Shown in pieces: positions 9,514 through 17,952 of a stretch of 64,000 nucleotides of DNA (position 1 is the stretch's first letter; every line of letters begins with the position of its first letter). A model generated the notes under the pieces. It made no database searches. It worked only from the letters and a program-made list of their open reading frames with translations, and had not been told where the DNA came from. The stretch spans positions 657,305-721,304 of the forward strand of contig NZ_JBNJQR010000001.1 in assembly GCF_050113715.1 (NCBI RefSeq), in the 5' to 3' direction. Source of the stretch: Brevibacillus_H ginsengisoli (GTDB lineage: Bacteria; Bacillota; Bacilli; Brevibacillales; Brevibacillaceae). Both the position numbers and the translations under genes were made by a program.

Positions 9514-10292
9514 GCGTTTGAGATAGCGTGTGACTGGACGAACGGACGAAGGAGCTCGTGCAATTGTTCCGCTCCTTTGGTAACTACCTGGTGGCTAATG
9601 TCAGGAATGAAGTGCAGAAAGGAATGATTCAATCCCTGATGTAGCTGTTTGGCGTAAGTGTGCATGGGCTCATCGTTGCCGCCATAGATGAGCAGTACGG
9701 GTGTTTTTATCTGATGTAACTGTTGTGAGCAGTTATAATGATGACCGGTGACATATAATTCATGTAGAGTGTGGGGATCGGTTCGACGCATGTGTTCGAT
9801 CCACTTCTGTTGTTCATGTTCATCGGAGAGGTGAGAGGAACTGATTGTTCTGGCGAGAACCCCGACGGCACCCATCTGTGAGAGAGCTTGAGCCGTAAGA
9901 TACCGAGTGTGCAGGAATAATGTGTTCACTTCCGAATATCCGCTGACCAGAATGGCGGAACTTACTTTATGGGGATAACGAAGCAGATATTCCAAGGCTA
10001 GCGAGGCTCCTTGTGAGTAGCCACAGAGTGTGAATTGATCTAGCTCCAATTGCTCAACCAGATAATCAATAAGTTGAGCCAATGATTCGGTACAGAGTTT
10101 CCCTTTTATTGGGGAGCTTCCGCCATGTCCAGGCAGATCGGGAATGATTAAGCGAAAATCTTGGGCTAATGGGGCCTGGTATTGGAAGTTCACATGACCG
10201 ATGCATGGCGCATGGATGAATAGGAGAGCATGGCCTGTCCCCTGATCAATATACTCAAGGATGGATTGATCAGGTAAAAGAATCTGATTCAT
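9492..10292 (-). CDS. Alpha/beta-fold hydrolase
   Basis: A 266-residue hydrolase of unknown substrate. It shows the nucleophile elbow GYSQG (Ser about residue 95), an oxyanion HAPCIGH-type turn near residue 30, LPGHGGS, an acid candidate in IYGGNDEPM, and the His in ISHQVVTKGAEQLHELLRPF. That is the complete Ser-Asp-His layout of the family. GAGGTGACAT precedes the ATG. It is convergent with the peptide transporter and divergent from the Xaa-Pro peptidase gene. Esterase, lactonase or haloperoxidase-like activities are all possible. Confidence 0.85.
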   Translation of the reverse strand: MNQILLPDQSILEYIDQGTGHALLFIHAPCIGHVNFQYQAPLAQDFRLIIPDLPGHGGSSPIKGKLCTESLAQLIDYLVEQLELDQFTLCGYSQGASLALEYLLRYPHKVSSAILVSGYSEVNTLFLHTRYLTAQALSQMGAVGVLARTISSSHLSDEHEQQKWIEHMRRTDPHTLHELYVTGHHYNCSQQLHQIKTPVLLIYGGNDEPMHTYAKQLHQGLNHSFLHFIPDISHQVVTKGAEQLHELLRPFVQSHAISNAKSPVFV

Positions 10293-10428
10293 AATGTCAC
10301 CTCATCTCTAGGGTTGCATACCGGGGGCGAAAACTTGCATGCTCCCTTCTCTTTTTTTACGGAAGATGATATTCTCGGCATGTGGTGCAAATCAACTCAA
10401 TATCTTATAGAGGGATAGGTGAATACAT

Positions 10429-11520
10429 ATGAACATGACGCGTATCGACAAACTACATACCTTTATGGAACAGAATCAACTGGATGCTATTTTGATCACA
10501 CTCCCTAAGCACGTTTACTATCTAACCCACTTCCATAGCGATCCGCATGAGCGTTTCATGGGCTTGGTACTAGTCCGTGGGGAGGCGCCGGTATTGATCG
10601 TGCCAGCGCTTGACAGGGAAGCGGCAGCCGAAGCGACTGGAATGCAGAACATCCTTACGCATACGGATACCCAGAACGCTTATGAAGTGCTGAAGCAAGC
10701 CTTACCGGTCTCTTTGGTACGAATGGGACTGGAGAAAAGTCATTTTACCTTGACACGTTTTGAAGCCATGCAAGAAGTCATTCACGCGTCTGAATACATC
10801 GATATAGATGAACCGCTGAAACAAATGCGGATGATCAAGACCTCGGATGAAGTGCTACGAATGAAGCGAGCGGTTCAAGTAGTGGAGGATGTCCTGCGTG
10901 CAGGGCTAAAGAAAGTGCAAGCAGGTGTCACTGAGGTTGAGATCGTTGCCGAGCTGGAATACCAGATGAAGAAGCTGGGGGCGGAATCACCTGCGTTTAC
11001 AACGATTGTATTGGCGGGAGAGAAAGGCGCATTGCCGCACGGTCATGCCGGTAGCCGCAAGATCCAGGCCGGAGAGCTTCTGCTGTTTGATTTAGGGGTT
11101 TATGTGGATGGTTATGCCTCAGATATTACCCGTACCTTCGCGGTGGGTGAAGTGAATGGCAAGCTCAAAGAAATTTACGAAACAGTACTAGCGGGTAACC
11201 TTGCAGGTATTGATGCGGTTCGTCCAGGTGTTACATTAGCGAGTGTCGATCGAGCTGCACGCGACGTCATCGCTGCCAGAGGTTATGGTGAATACTTTAT
11301 TCACCGATTGGGTCACGGATTGGGTATTGACGTGCACGAGTATCCTTCTGTACATGAACAGAATCAAGACATGTTGCAAGCGGGAATGGTCTTCACCATT
11401 GAACCTGGCGTGTATATCCCAGGTTTAGCGGGGGTAAGAATAGAAGATGATGTGATTGTGACGGAGAATGGTGTAGAAGTTTTGACAACGTTCCCGAAAG
11501 AACTAACTGTCATCGGATAG
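10429..11520 (+). CDS. Xaa-Pro peptidase (M24 family)
   Basis: A 363-residue metallopeptidase of the pita-bread fold that releases residues N-terminal to proline from small peptides. An N-terminal creatinase-like domain (MTRIDKLHTFMEQNQLDAILITLPKHVYYLT) precedes the catalytic domain. The metal ligands are visible in LFDLGVYVDGYASDITRTF (two Asp), HRLGHGLGIDVHE (His), TIEPGVYIPG (Glu) and GVRIEDDVIV (Glu). It stands downstream of a peptide importer, so use of imported peptides is a reasonable inference. Confidence 0.92.
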   Translation: MNMTRIDKLHTFMEQNQLDAILITLPKHVYYLTHFHSDPHERFMGLVLVRGEAPVLIVPALDREAAAEATGMQNILTHTDTQNAYEVLKQALPVSLVRMGLEKSHFTLTRFEAMQEVIHASEYIDIDEPLKQMRMIKTSDEVLRMKRAVQVVEDVLRAGLKKVQAGVTEVEIVAELEYQMKKLGAESPAFTTIVLAGEKGALPHGHAGSRKIQAGELLLFDLGVYVDGYASDITRTFAVGEVNGKLKEIYETVLAGNLAGIDAVRPGVTLASVDRAARDVIAARGYGEYFIHRLGHGLGIDVHEYPSVHEQNQDMLQAGMVFTIEPGVYIPGLAGVRIEDDVIVTENGVEVLTTFPKELTVIG

Positions 11521-11559
11521 ATGGTAGCATTTTCCACTAGTATTTGTTAGAATACAGAA

Positions 11560-11711
11560 GGGGAAATGACATCACTAAGTAAGAAGGACCGCAAGTGCGG
11601 GAACACCTGCGGCCCTGTACAATAGACGTCCCCTCATAGGGGCGGCTCCATAAAGCACTGAGGAGTAGATCACCGAGTTGTTGGGCTCAAGGGTGATCTA
11701 CTTCTTTTTGT
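11560..11711 (+). ncRNA. Candidate antitoxin RNA opposite a holin-like toxin
   Basis: A gene-free + strand stretch with three successive hairpins: a long stem at about 11586-11616 (GGACCGCAAGTG against CACCTGCGGCCC, two A-C mismatches), CCCCTCATAGGGG at about 11630-11642, and a terminator stem at 11664-11702 followed by TTCTTTTT. The 3' end overlaps the last codons of the toxin gene on the other strand, as in par/Fst and TxpA-type systems. A possible extended -10 (TGTTAGAAT, 11545-11553) would start the RNA near 11560; another candidate TACAAT at 11618 would give a shorter RNA. No coding potential. Inference from layout. Confidence 0.55.
11664..11711 (+). terminator. Terminator of the antitoxin RNA
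   Basis: AGTAGATCACC (11664-11674) pairs with GGTGATCTACT (11692-11702) with an inner GAG/CTC pairing, followed by TCTTTTTGTTT. The opposite strand has no U-run after the same stem. Confidence 0.8.
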
Positions 11712-11828
11712 TTGAGAAGGACAGAATCGTCACAACGAGCGATGCGAAGGAAATCATCAGCGTCAATGCTTGGAATACTGTCATGGCCTCACCCCCTTTC
11801 GTGTGGGGATGAGCCGATCACCCTTGAG
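11686..11828. repeat. 13-base inverted repeat linking toxin mRNA ends
   Basis: CTCAAGGGTGATC (11686-11698) and GATCACCCTTGAG (11816-11828) are exact reverse complements. One copy lies in the toxin leader and the other at its 3' end, so the toxin mRNA can pair 5' to 3'. The antitoxin RNA carries the first copy too. Confidence 0.85.
11698..11784 (-). CDS. Small holin-like toxin of a type I toxin-antitoxin locus
   Basis: A 28-residue peptide read as MTVFQALTLMISFASLVVTI followed by LSFSNKKK. One hydrophobic helix with a charged Lys tail is typical of the putative holin-like toxin (Hol_Tox) family of Firmicutes, related in design to TxpA. A strong AAGGGGGTGAGG box precedes the ATG. An extended -10 (TGATATAAT, 11853-11861 on the - strand) would start a leader of about 60 bases. 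The 3' end overlaps a structured + strand RNA. Such peptides depolarise or perforate membranes when antitoxin RNA is absent; that activity here is inferred. Confidence 0.75.
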   Translation of the reverse strand: MTVFQALTLMISFASLVVTILSFSNKKK

Positions 11829-11970
11829 GAGCTGTTCTATTGTACAACTTTCATTATATCAGGTAATTTTTGGGAAAAACAGGTTGGTTACAGTTAAAAA
11901 CGTAATAAATATCCAAAGTACTGTATTTCACTTCTAATGAACCAGCTCCTAGGCAATTAGGCATACACAA

Positions 11971-12007
11971 ACGAAACCAGGAAGGCAAATGACCTTCCTG
12001 GTTTCGT
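11971..12007 (-). terminator. Hairpin after the VOC-fold gene
   Basis: A perfect 15-bp stem (ACGAAACCAGGAAGG with its complement) around a 7-base loop, followed on the - strand by TTTGTGT. The U-run is weak. Confidence 0.6.
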
Positions 12008-12017
12008 TATCTACCGA

Positions 12018-12689
12018 TTATTCAGGTTTGATGGTCGGTTGATCAAACAACAGCCCTTGTGGTTCCAAATAGCCAAATGAATAATCATCCGCTGCTTCAA
12101 TGCGTAGAGATGCATTGGCGAGTGGGAACACGGCAGCGTGAGTGTTCGGATAATTCACGATCATTGGGCCGATTCTGAGGATTCTCTCTAATAAATTCAC
12201 GTCGGCGGTTAGCGTTGTGGAACGAATAATAGCCGCATGCGGGAATCCAACAGGTGATTGGCGCGGCTTGTCGTATTGAATGAACCAAGGCAAGTGCGGA
12301 TAGCTGCCCACCATTTTAAACGAAACCGTCTGGCCGCTTGGGTCTACTACACGCTGTACTGGAATTTCCTGAACTGGATAATCTTCTGCTTGTAATGCTG
12401 AGATGACATAGTCCAAATCGTCTGTTTCCAAAACGAGTGTATGAAAGCCGTCGCCTTGTTCGGTGAGGAATTGCTTCAAAGCCTGTCCGCCCTCTGTAGT
12501 TAAGACCGCTTGTTCATCCTCGATAAAGGCTATTTCCAGAAATCCTCCGCCAGTGAAGGGATAAATTCGCGTCGCTACTCCAGGGTATGAGGTACCTGAT
12601 GCTACTTCGGAGTACCCACGATCTTTAAGAGATTGTTTGACTTCCTCTGGACGGGAAGTTACGTATACAAGACGGTCCAGTTGAAACAA
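12018..12689 (-). CDS. VOC/glyoxalase-like domain protein
   Basis: A 223-residue protein resembling glyoxalase-like (VOC superfamily) proteins. It has N-terminal FQLDRLVYVTSRPEEVKQSL, then GGGFLEIAFIEDEQ, then GFHTLVLETDDLDYVISALQ, and a second half with PHAAIIRSTTLTADVNLLERI. Two beta-alpha-beta-beta-beta modules can be made out, but the metal-ligand pattern is incomplete. The start is TTG with AAAGGAG eight bases upstream. It stands alone, divergent from lepA. Substrate unknown. Confidence 0.7.
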   Translation of the reverse strand: MFQLDRLVYVTSRPEEVKQSLKDRGYSEVASGTSYPGVATRIYPFTGGGFLEIAFIEDEQAVLTTEGGQALKQFLTEQGDGFHTLVLETDDLDYVISALQAEDYPVQEIPVQRVVDPSGQTVSFKMVGSYPHLPWFIQYDKPRQSPVGFPHAAIIRSTTLTADVNLLERILRIGPMIVNYPNTHAAVFPLANASLRIEAADDYSFGYLEPQGLLFDQPTIKPE

Positions 12690-12792
12690 TTGAATCGCTC
12701 CTTTAGTCGGGCTCTTAGAGTTTTGATCATTATAAACAATCTAGCATATCTTGGGAGGAGAAGCATCCTTTTTTGATGAATACCATTGCTGG

Positions 12793-12821
12793 TTGATCAG
12801 GCATTCATGCTTTGTTATACT
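12793..12821 (+). promoter_or_regulatory. Probable lepA promoter
   Basis: TTGATC (12793-12798), a 17-base spacer, and TATACT (12816-12821) with an extended TGT. It would give a leader of about 175 bases before lepA. The interval 12690-13003 otherwise holds only the start region of the VOC-fold gene. Confidence 0.65.
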
Positions 12822-13003
12822 GTAATCTAGCGCACTTTTTCGAAAGATCAATCGGATTGAACGGATGCTTCGACTCTAAGTGCAACCATTACGTTGGAAT
12901 CACAGGGTTTTCAATACGTATTGTTGCCCCCTCGATGAGACAGAATGGTTTAGTCGGGTGGGACATTCTATATTGTCCACTTTTTGTGGGAGGGAATAAT
13001 ATC

Positions 13004-14821
13004 ATGGATCGTCGTGAAAGACAGAAAAAAATTCGTAACTTCTCTATTATCGCGCATATTGACCACGGGAAATCAACGCTTGCCGACCGCATTCTTGAGT
13101 TGACCGGCGCTTTGACCGCGCGTGAGATGGAAGCGCAATTCCTTGACACCATGGATTTGGAAAAGGAACGCGGAATCACTATCAAATTGAATGCGGTTCA
13201 ACTGAATTACAAAGCAAAAGACGGTGAGGAATATATTCTTCATTTGATCGACACGCCAGGGCACGTAGACTTCACATATGAGGTGTCACGTAGCTTGGCG
13301 GCCTGTGAGGGTGCATTGTTGGTCGTGGATGCGGCTCAAGGAATTGAAGCGCAGACGCTCGCCAACGTATACCTTGCGTTGGATAACAACTTGGAAATCA
13401 TCCCGATCATTAACAAGATTGACTTGCCAAGCGCAGAGCCTGAGCGCGTCAAGCAAGAAGTGGAAGATGTAATCGGATTGGACGCAAGCGATGCGTGTCT
13501 GACTTCCGCTAAAGCGGGAATTGGCATTCAGGATGTACTGGAGGCTGTTGTCCAAAAGGTTCCGGCTCCAGAAGGCGATCCGGACGCACCTCTTCAAGCA
13601 TTGATATTTGACTCGTACTTCGATTCCTACCGCGGCGTAATCGCATCTGTTAGAATTGTGAACGGCACACTTCGCAAAGGTATGAAAATCAAAATGATGG
13701 CCACCAACTCTACTTATGAAGTAACCGAGATTGGTACATCAAGACCTCGTCAGACGCCAGTGGATGAGCTGACTGTAGGGGACGTAGGCTATGTAGCAGC
13801 TTCTATCAAGACTGTTGGGGACACTCGTGTGGGGGATACCATCACGGAAGCCAGCCGTCCGGCTGCTGAACCATTGCCTGGTTACCGCAAAATCAATCCA
13901 ATGGTATTCTGCGGTTTGTATCCGATTGATACCAGTGAATACAACGACCTTCGCGACGCGTTGGAAAAACTTCAACTGAACGATGCCTCGTTGCAGTTTG
14001 AGCCAGAGACCTCCCAAGCGTTGGGCTTTGGTTTCCGTTGCGGCTTCTTGGGACTTCTTCATATGGAGATCATCCAGGAGCGCATCGAGCGTGAATTTAA
14101 TATTGATTTGATCACCACCGCACCAAGCGTAATCTATCGCGTTACGCAAACAAACGGTGAAATGATCGAGATAGACAACCCTTCCAAAATGCCAGAGGTT
14201 CAAAAGATCGAAATGATCGAGGAACCATACGTAACGGCTACGGTGATGGTACCGAAAGATTACGTGGGTGACGTCATGCAGCTTTGCCAAGGCAAACGCG
14301 GAGATTTCATCGACATGCAATACCTTGGAGAGAATCGCGTCCAGCTAAAATACGACATGCCGCTTTCCGAGATCGTCTATGACTTCTTCGATCTGTTGAA
14401 ATCAGGCACACGCGGATACGCTTCCTTCGATTACGAAATGGCCGGCTACAAGGCGTCCAAGCTTGTGAAAATGGACATCCTGCTTAATGCCGAAGTGGTT
14501 GACGCTCTCTCCTTCATCGTACACAAAGACACGGCTTATGGGCGTGGTAAAGTGATTTGTGAGAAGCTGAAGGAACTCATTCCACGTCAACAATTCGAGG
14601 TGCCAATTCAGGCAGCAATCGGACAAAAAGTTGTTGCTCGTGAAACGATCAGCGCGATGCGTAAAAACGTGCTTGCCAAGTGTTATGGCGGGGATATTTC
14701 CCGTAAACGCAAACTCTTGGAGAAGCAAAAAGAAGGCAAAAAGCGGATGAAAGCCGTTGGTTCCGTCGAAGTTCCTCAAGAGGCATTCATGGCGGTTCTA
14801 CGCATGGATGAAAAGAAATAA
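13004..14821 (+). CDS. lepA: Elongation factor 4 (LepA)
   Basis: A 605-residue translational GTPase that back-translocates or remodels stalled ribosomes. Visible elements are G1 AHIDHGKSTLADRI, the switch region ERGITIKLNAVQL, G3 DTPGHVDF, G4 NKIDLP, and the LepA-specific C-terminal domain (GGDISRKRKLLEKQKEGKKRMK). The start is the ATG of MDRRERQKKIRNF with GGGAGGG upstream. An open frame extends about 190 bases further but has no homology-like sequence and crosses the promoter. Followed by hemW, as usual. Confidence 0.98.
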   Translation: MDRRERQKKIRNFSIIAHIDHGKSTLADRILELTGALTAREMEAQFLDTMDLEKERGITIKLNAVQLNYKAKDGEEYILHLIDTPGHVDFTYEVSRSLAACEGALLVVDAAQGIEAQTLANVYLALDNNLEIIPIINKIDLPSAEPERVKQEVEDVIGLDASDACLTSAKAGIGIQDVLEAVVQKVPAPEGDPDAPLQALIFDSYFDSYRGVIASVRIVNGTLRKGMKIKMMATNSTYEVTEIGTSRPRQTPVDELTVGDVGYVAASIKTVGDTRVGDTITEASRPAAEPLPGYRKINPMVFCGLYPIDTSEYNDLRDALEKLQLNDASLQFEPETSQALGFGFRCGFLGLLHMEIIQERIEREFNIDLITTAPSVIYRVTQTNGEMIEIDNPSKMPEVQKIEMIEEPYVTATVMVPKDYVGDVMQLCQGKRGDFIDMQYLGENRVQLKYDMPLSEIVYDFFDLLKSGTRGYASFDYEMAGYKASKLVKMDILLNAEVVDALSFIVHKDTAYGRGKVICEKLKELIPRQQFEVPIQAAIGQKVVARETISAMRKNVLAKCYGGDISRKRKLLEKQKEGKKRMKAVGSVEVPQEAFMAVLRMDEKK

Positions 14822-14830
14822 GTACTCAAG

Positions 14831-14856
14831 CGACCTGACGTCCTCTCGTCAGGTCG
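14831..14856 (+). terminator. Hairpin between lepA and hemW
   Basis: CGACCTGACG and its exact complement around a TCCTCT loop. The following TCTGTTTAG is only a weak U-run, so some read-through into hemW is likely. Confidence 0.55.
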
Positions 14857-14944
14857 TCTGTTTAGTAGGGCATCATCGGTTCTGATCCGATTTGACTGAC
14901 TCGATGCATGTATGACAATTCTTTGCAAGCAAGGAGGGGAAAAC

Positions 14945-16090
14945 ATGCCCCCTAAGTCCGTTTACCTGCATATTCCATTCTGTACGAATAAATGTTATTA
15001 CTGTGATTTCAACTCGTTCGTCACCAGCAATCCACAAATCGTCTGGGATTATCTTGACGCTTTGCGCAAAGAGATGACGAGAACTTTTGAAGAGACACCG
15101 CCCGATGAAATCAACACGATCTTTGTCGGGGGAGGAACCCCTTCCTATTTGGAACTCGACCAGATGCGATACTTTCTGGAATCGGTGGAACAACATCTTG
15201 GGAAACATTTCTCAAGCAAGCTGGAATTCACCATGGAAGCCAACCCAGGGACAACTGATCTGGAGAAGCTGAAGCTGATGCGCTCCTTTGGGGTGAACAG
15301 ATTAAGCTTTGGCGTCCAATCGTTTGATGACGAGCTGCTGAAAAAGATTGGACGAATCCACGATGTGCCTACGGTTTACCAGAGTATTGACAATGCGGTG
15401 GCTGCAGGCTTCGATAATATCTCGGTTGATTTGATGTTTGGGCTACCGAACCAAAGCTTGGAACAATTCAACACCTCCATCGAGAAAGCGATGCAGCTAC
15501 CGCTCACTCATATTTCCAGCTACGGTCTGAAGGTGGAAGAAAACACCCTGTTTCACACCCTTTATCAAAAGGGTAAGCTGCCTCTGCCAGAAGAGGAGAC
15601 CGAGCTTGAGATGTATCTGCTTCTGATCGAGAAGCTGGCACAGCATGGTTTTGAGCAGTATGAAGTGAGTAATTTTGCCAAAGCGGGGATGGAAAGCAAG
15701 CATAACTGCACCTACTGGCTGAACAATGACTACTATGGATTAGGCGCTGGTGCGCATGGTTATGTAGGAGGAATGCGTCACGTCAACGCAGGCCCGCTGG
15801 CCAAATATGTCGAGCTTGCTCAAGAGAATCTTCCGCGTGTAGAAGAGTTTGCTGTTCCTTTGAATGAAGCGATGGAAGATCAGATGATTCTGGGACTGCG
15901 ACTCATTCAGGGTGTTGATCTTGCTAGATTCGCGAAACGCTTTGGTCGTACGATGGAGCAAGAGTTTGGGGAGATCGTGGAAGAGGAGATCGTCAAAGGA
16001 ATGCTGGAGATCCATGATGGCTTCCTACGTCTGACGAAAAAAGCGCTACCGCTTGGCAATGAGGTTTTTGCAAGGTTTCTACGTGGATAA
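14945..16090 (+). CDS. hemW: Heme chaperone HemW (radical SAM)
   Basis: A 381-residue radical SAM protein of the HemN/HemW group. The cluster motif CTNKCYYCDF lies near the N-terminus, with VGGGTPSYL and FTMEANPGT downstream, then RLSFGVQSFDD, all shared with HemW. These proteins bind heme and deliver it to apoproteins; many are misnamed as oxygen-independent coproporphyrinogen oxidase. The ATG of MPPKSVYLHIPFC follows AAGGAGGGG. Position between lepA and hrcA matches B. subtilis. Confidence 0.93.
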   Translation: MPPKSVYLHIPFCTNKCYYCDFNSFVTSNPQIVWDYLDALRKEMTRTFEETPPDEINTIFVGGGTPSYLELDQMRYFLESVEQHLGKHFSSKLEFTMEANPGTTDLEKLKLMRSFGVNRLSFGVQSFDDELLKKIGRIHDVPTVYQSIDNAVAAGFDNISVDLMFGLPNQSLEQFNTSIEKAMQLPLTHISSYGLKVEENTLFHTLYQKGKLPLPEEETELEMYLLLIEKLAQHGFEQYEVSNFAKAGMESKHNCTYWLNNDYYGLGAGAHGYVGGMRHVNAGPLAKYVELAQENLPRVEEFAVPLNEAMEDQMILGLRLIQGVDLARFAKRFGRTMEQEFGEIVEEEIVKGMLEIHDGFLRLTKKALPLGNEVFARFLRG

Positions 16091-16143
16091 AAGTTGGAGT
16101 TTCTTCCGTAGGTAAAAAACGACAGATTTTTCGCCAAGATAAG

Positions 16144-16210
16144 TTGACAAATGAATCGCCACTTGATAATTTTATTATAGACTTTAGCACTCAACCATGA
16201 AGAGTGCTAA
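16144..16210 (+). promoter_or_regulatory. hrcA promoter and CIRCE operator
   Basis: The CIRCE element TTAGCACTC (16184-16192), nine bases, then GAGTGCTAA (16202-16210) is a perfect match to the HrcA operator. A TTGACA at 16144-16149 is the -35; the -10 lies in the AT-rich stretch 16165-16178. Heat or misfolding relieves HrcA repression of the whole operon. Confidence 0.95.
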
Positions 16211-16231
16211 CAAGGGGAGGCGAAAGTAATT

Positions 16232-17260
16232 ATGTTGTCAGAGCGTCAACGTTTGATTCTCAATGCGATTGTCGATAATTACATTCATTCGGCCGAACCT
16301 GTTGGCTCTCGTACGCTTTCGAAACGGGAGGATGTTGGATTCAGTTCAGCGACGATTCGCAATGAGATGTCTGATTTGGAGGAACTGGGTTTTTTGGAAC
16401 AGCCGCATACATCTGCTGGACGGGTTCCTTCTACCAAAGGTTATCGCTTTTATGTCGATAATCTTATGCTGCCAAGTAATCTGAATCAGGTTGAGTTGAC
16501 GAATTTGAAGTCAATTTTTGCTGACCGGATTACGCGCTTCGAACAAGTGATCGAGCATACAGCAGCGATTCTTTCTCAGATGACGAATTATACGTCGATT
16601 GCGCTGGGGCCAGAGATTTTTGAACATCGTTTGAAGCACATCCAGATCATTCCGATCAATGAGCAACAAGCCGTAGCGATTATTGTGACGAATACGGGTC
16701 GTGTTGAGAACAAGGTATTTAATCTGCCTGCCGAAATTGGCGGGTCGGAAATTGAAAAGCTGGTCAATATATTAAACAGCAAGCTACAAGATGTACCATT
16801 ATGGCAGCTTCGCCAGCATCTATATCAGGAAGTTGCGATTGAAATGCGACGACATGTTGAGCAGTACGAAGAGATGCTGTTTATGATTGAACAGACCTTT
16901 AGCAATGAAGCGGCAGACCGCGTTTTCATGCGTGGCGCAACCAAGATCCTGAACCAACCGGAGTTTCGAGATGTCGAGAAGGTAAAAGACGTCTTGGAGC
17001 TTTTGGAACAGAACGATCAGCTGGTGAATCTGTTTAATCACTCGGATTCTGGGTTGACGATTCGGATCGGGCAGGAAAATGATGCGGATGCGATGAAGAA
17101 TTGCAGTATTATTACCACTTCCTATTATTTGGATGGTAAGCCAGTTGGAGCGATTGGGATTTTGGGGCCGACTCGAATGGAGTACGGCAAAGTGATTTCT
17201 GTCCTTGACTATCTGGCACAGGGGTTGTCACACATCTTGACCGACCAGTTCAAGCGATAG
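16232..17260 (+). CDS. hrcA: Heat-inducible transcription repressor HrcA
   Basis: A 342-residue repressor of the class I heat-shock genes. The winged helix lies at the N-terminus (LSERQRLILNAIVDNYIHSAEPVGSRTLSKR, then SSATIRNEMSDLEELGFLEQPHTSAGR-type elements), followed by the dimerisation and inserted domains, ending LDYLAQGLSHIL. It starts 21 bases after the CIRCE element it binds, so it represses itself. First gene of hrcA-grpE-dnaK. Confidence 0.98.
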   Translation: MLSERQRLILNAIVDNYIHSAEPVGSRTLSKREDVGFSSATIRNEMSDLEELGFLEQPHTSAGRVPSTKGYRFYVDNLMLPSNLNQVELTNLKSIFADRITRFEQVIEHTAAILSQMTNYTSIALGPEIFEHRLKHIQIIPINEQQAVAIIVTNTGRVENKVFNLPAEIGGSEIEKLVNILNSKLQDVPLWQLRQHLYQEVAIEMRRHVEQYEEMLFMIEQTFSNEAADRVFMRGATKILNQPEFRDVEKVKDVLELLEQNDQLVNLFNHSDSGLTIRIGQENDADAMKNCSIITTSYYLDGKPVGAIGILGPTRMEYGKVISVLDYLAQGLSHILTDQFKR

Positions 17261-17359
17261 AGCGCCAAAGCTCGTTTCGTTACATGAATGACGCAATGTG
17301 GCGGGAATACTCACCCGCTTACATATAGAAGGATTGTTGTAAGGTAGGAGGTTATCCGC

Positions 17360-17914
17360 TTGACAGAAGATAAATCCACGACATGGCAAGATGAAGAAGT
17401 AAATGAATCAAGCAATGAAGCTGAAGGAACGACCACTCAGGAAGAGGCACATGTTGCCGATGCGCTGAGTGAAGCAGAACATTGGAAAGCACAAGCTGAA
17501 GAAAACCACAACCGTTATTTGCGTACAATGGCTGACATGGAAAACTTGCGTCGCCGTGTCCGTAAAGAACAAGAGGATTTGGCGAAATACGCTTCTATTA
17601 AAGTGATTGAGAACCTGTTGCCAGCCCTCGATAACTTCGAGCGCGCGCTTGCCGTTGACAAAGAAACCTTGACGGTGGAATCTTTGCTGCAAGGCGTGAA
17701 CATGGTCTATCGCCAAATGGTGCAAGTGTTTGATCAAGAAGGCTTGCAACCAATTGAAGCGCAAGGCGCTCCGTTTGATCCGCACAAGCATCAAGCGGTT
17801 ATGCAAGCACAAGACCCGAATTATGAATCGGGAATTGTTGTGGAAGAGCTGCAAAAAGGGTATCAGTTCAAAGACCGTGTAGTTCGTCCAGCAATGGTTA
17901 AAGTAAATTCTTAA
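17360..17914 (+). CDS. grpE: Nucleotide exchange factor GrpE
   Basis: A 184-residue cochaperone that releases ADP from DnaK. An acidic low-complexity N-terminus (EEVNESSNEAEGTTTQEEA) precedes the long coiled coil (RYLRTMADMENLRRRVRKEQ) and the beta domain (GAPFDPHKHQAVMQ, YQFKDRVVRPAMVKV). The TTG start has TAGGAGG upstream. No in-frame ATG lies before the coiled coil. Confidence 0.98.
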   Translation: MTEDKSTTWQDEEVNESSNEAEGTTTQEEAHVADALSEAEHWKAQAEENHNRYLRTMADMENLRRRVRKEQEDLAKYASIKVIENLLPALDNFERALAVDKETLTVESLLQGVNMVYRQMVQVFDQEGLQPIEAQGAPFDPHKHQAVMQAQDPNYESGIVVEELQKGYQFKDRVVRPAMVKVNS

Positions 17915-17952
17915 ACTAATAGATGTGCATTGATTGAGGAGGAAAATAAACG

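Noticed and set aside
12812..13003. N-terminal extension of lepA by 64 codons
   Set aside because: Crosses the predicted promoter, has no LepA-like sequence, and the ATG at 13004 has its own ribosome binding site.
13739..14320. 193-codon antisense frame within lepA
   Set aside because: Shadow frame with no motif.
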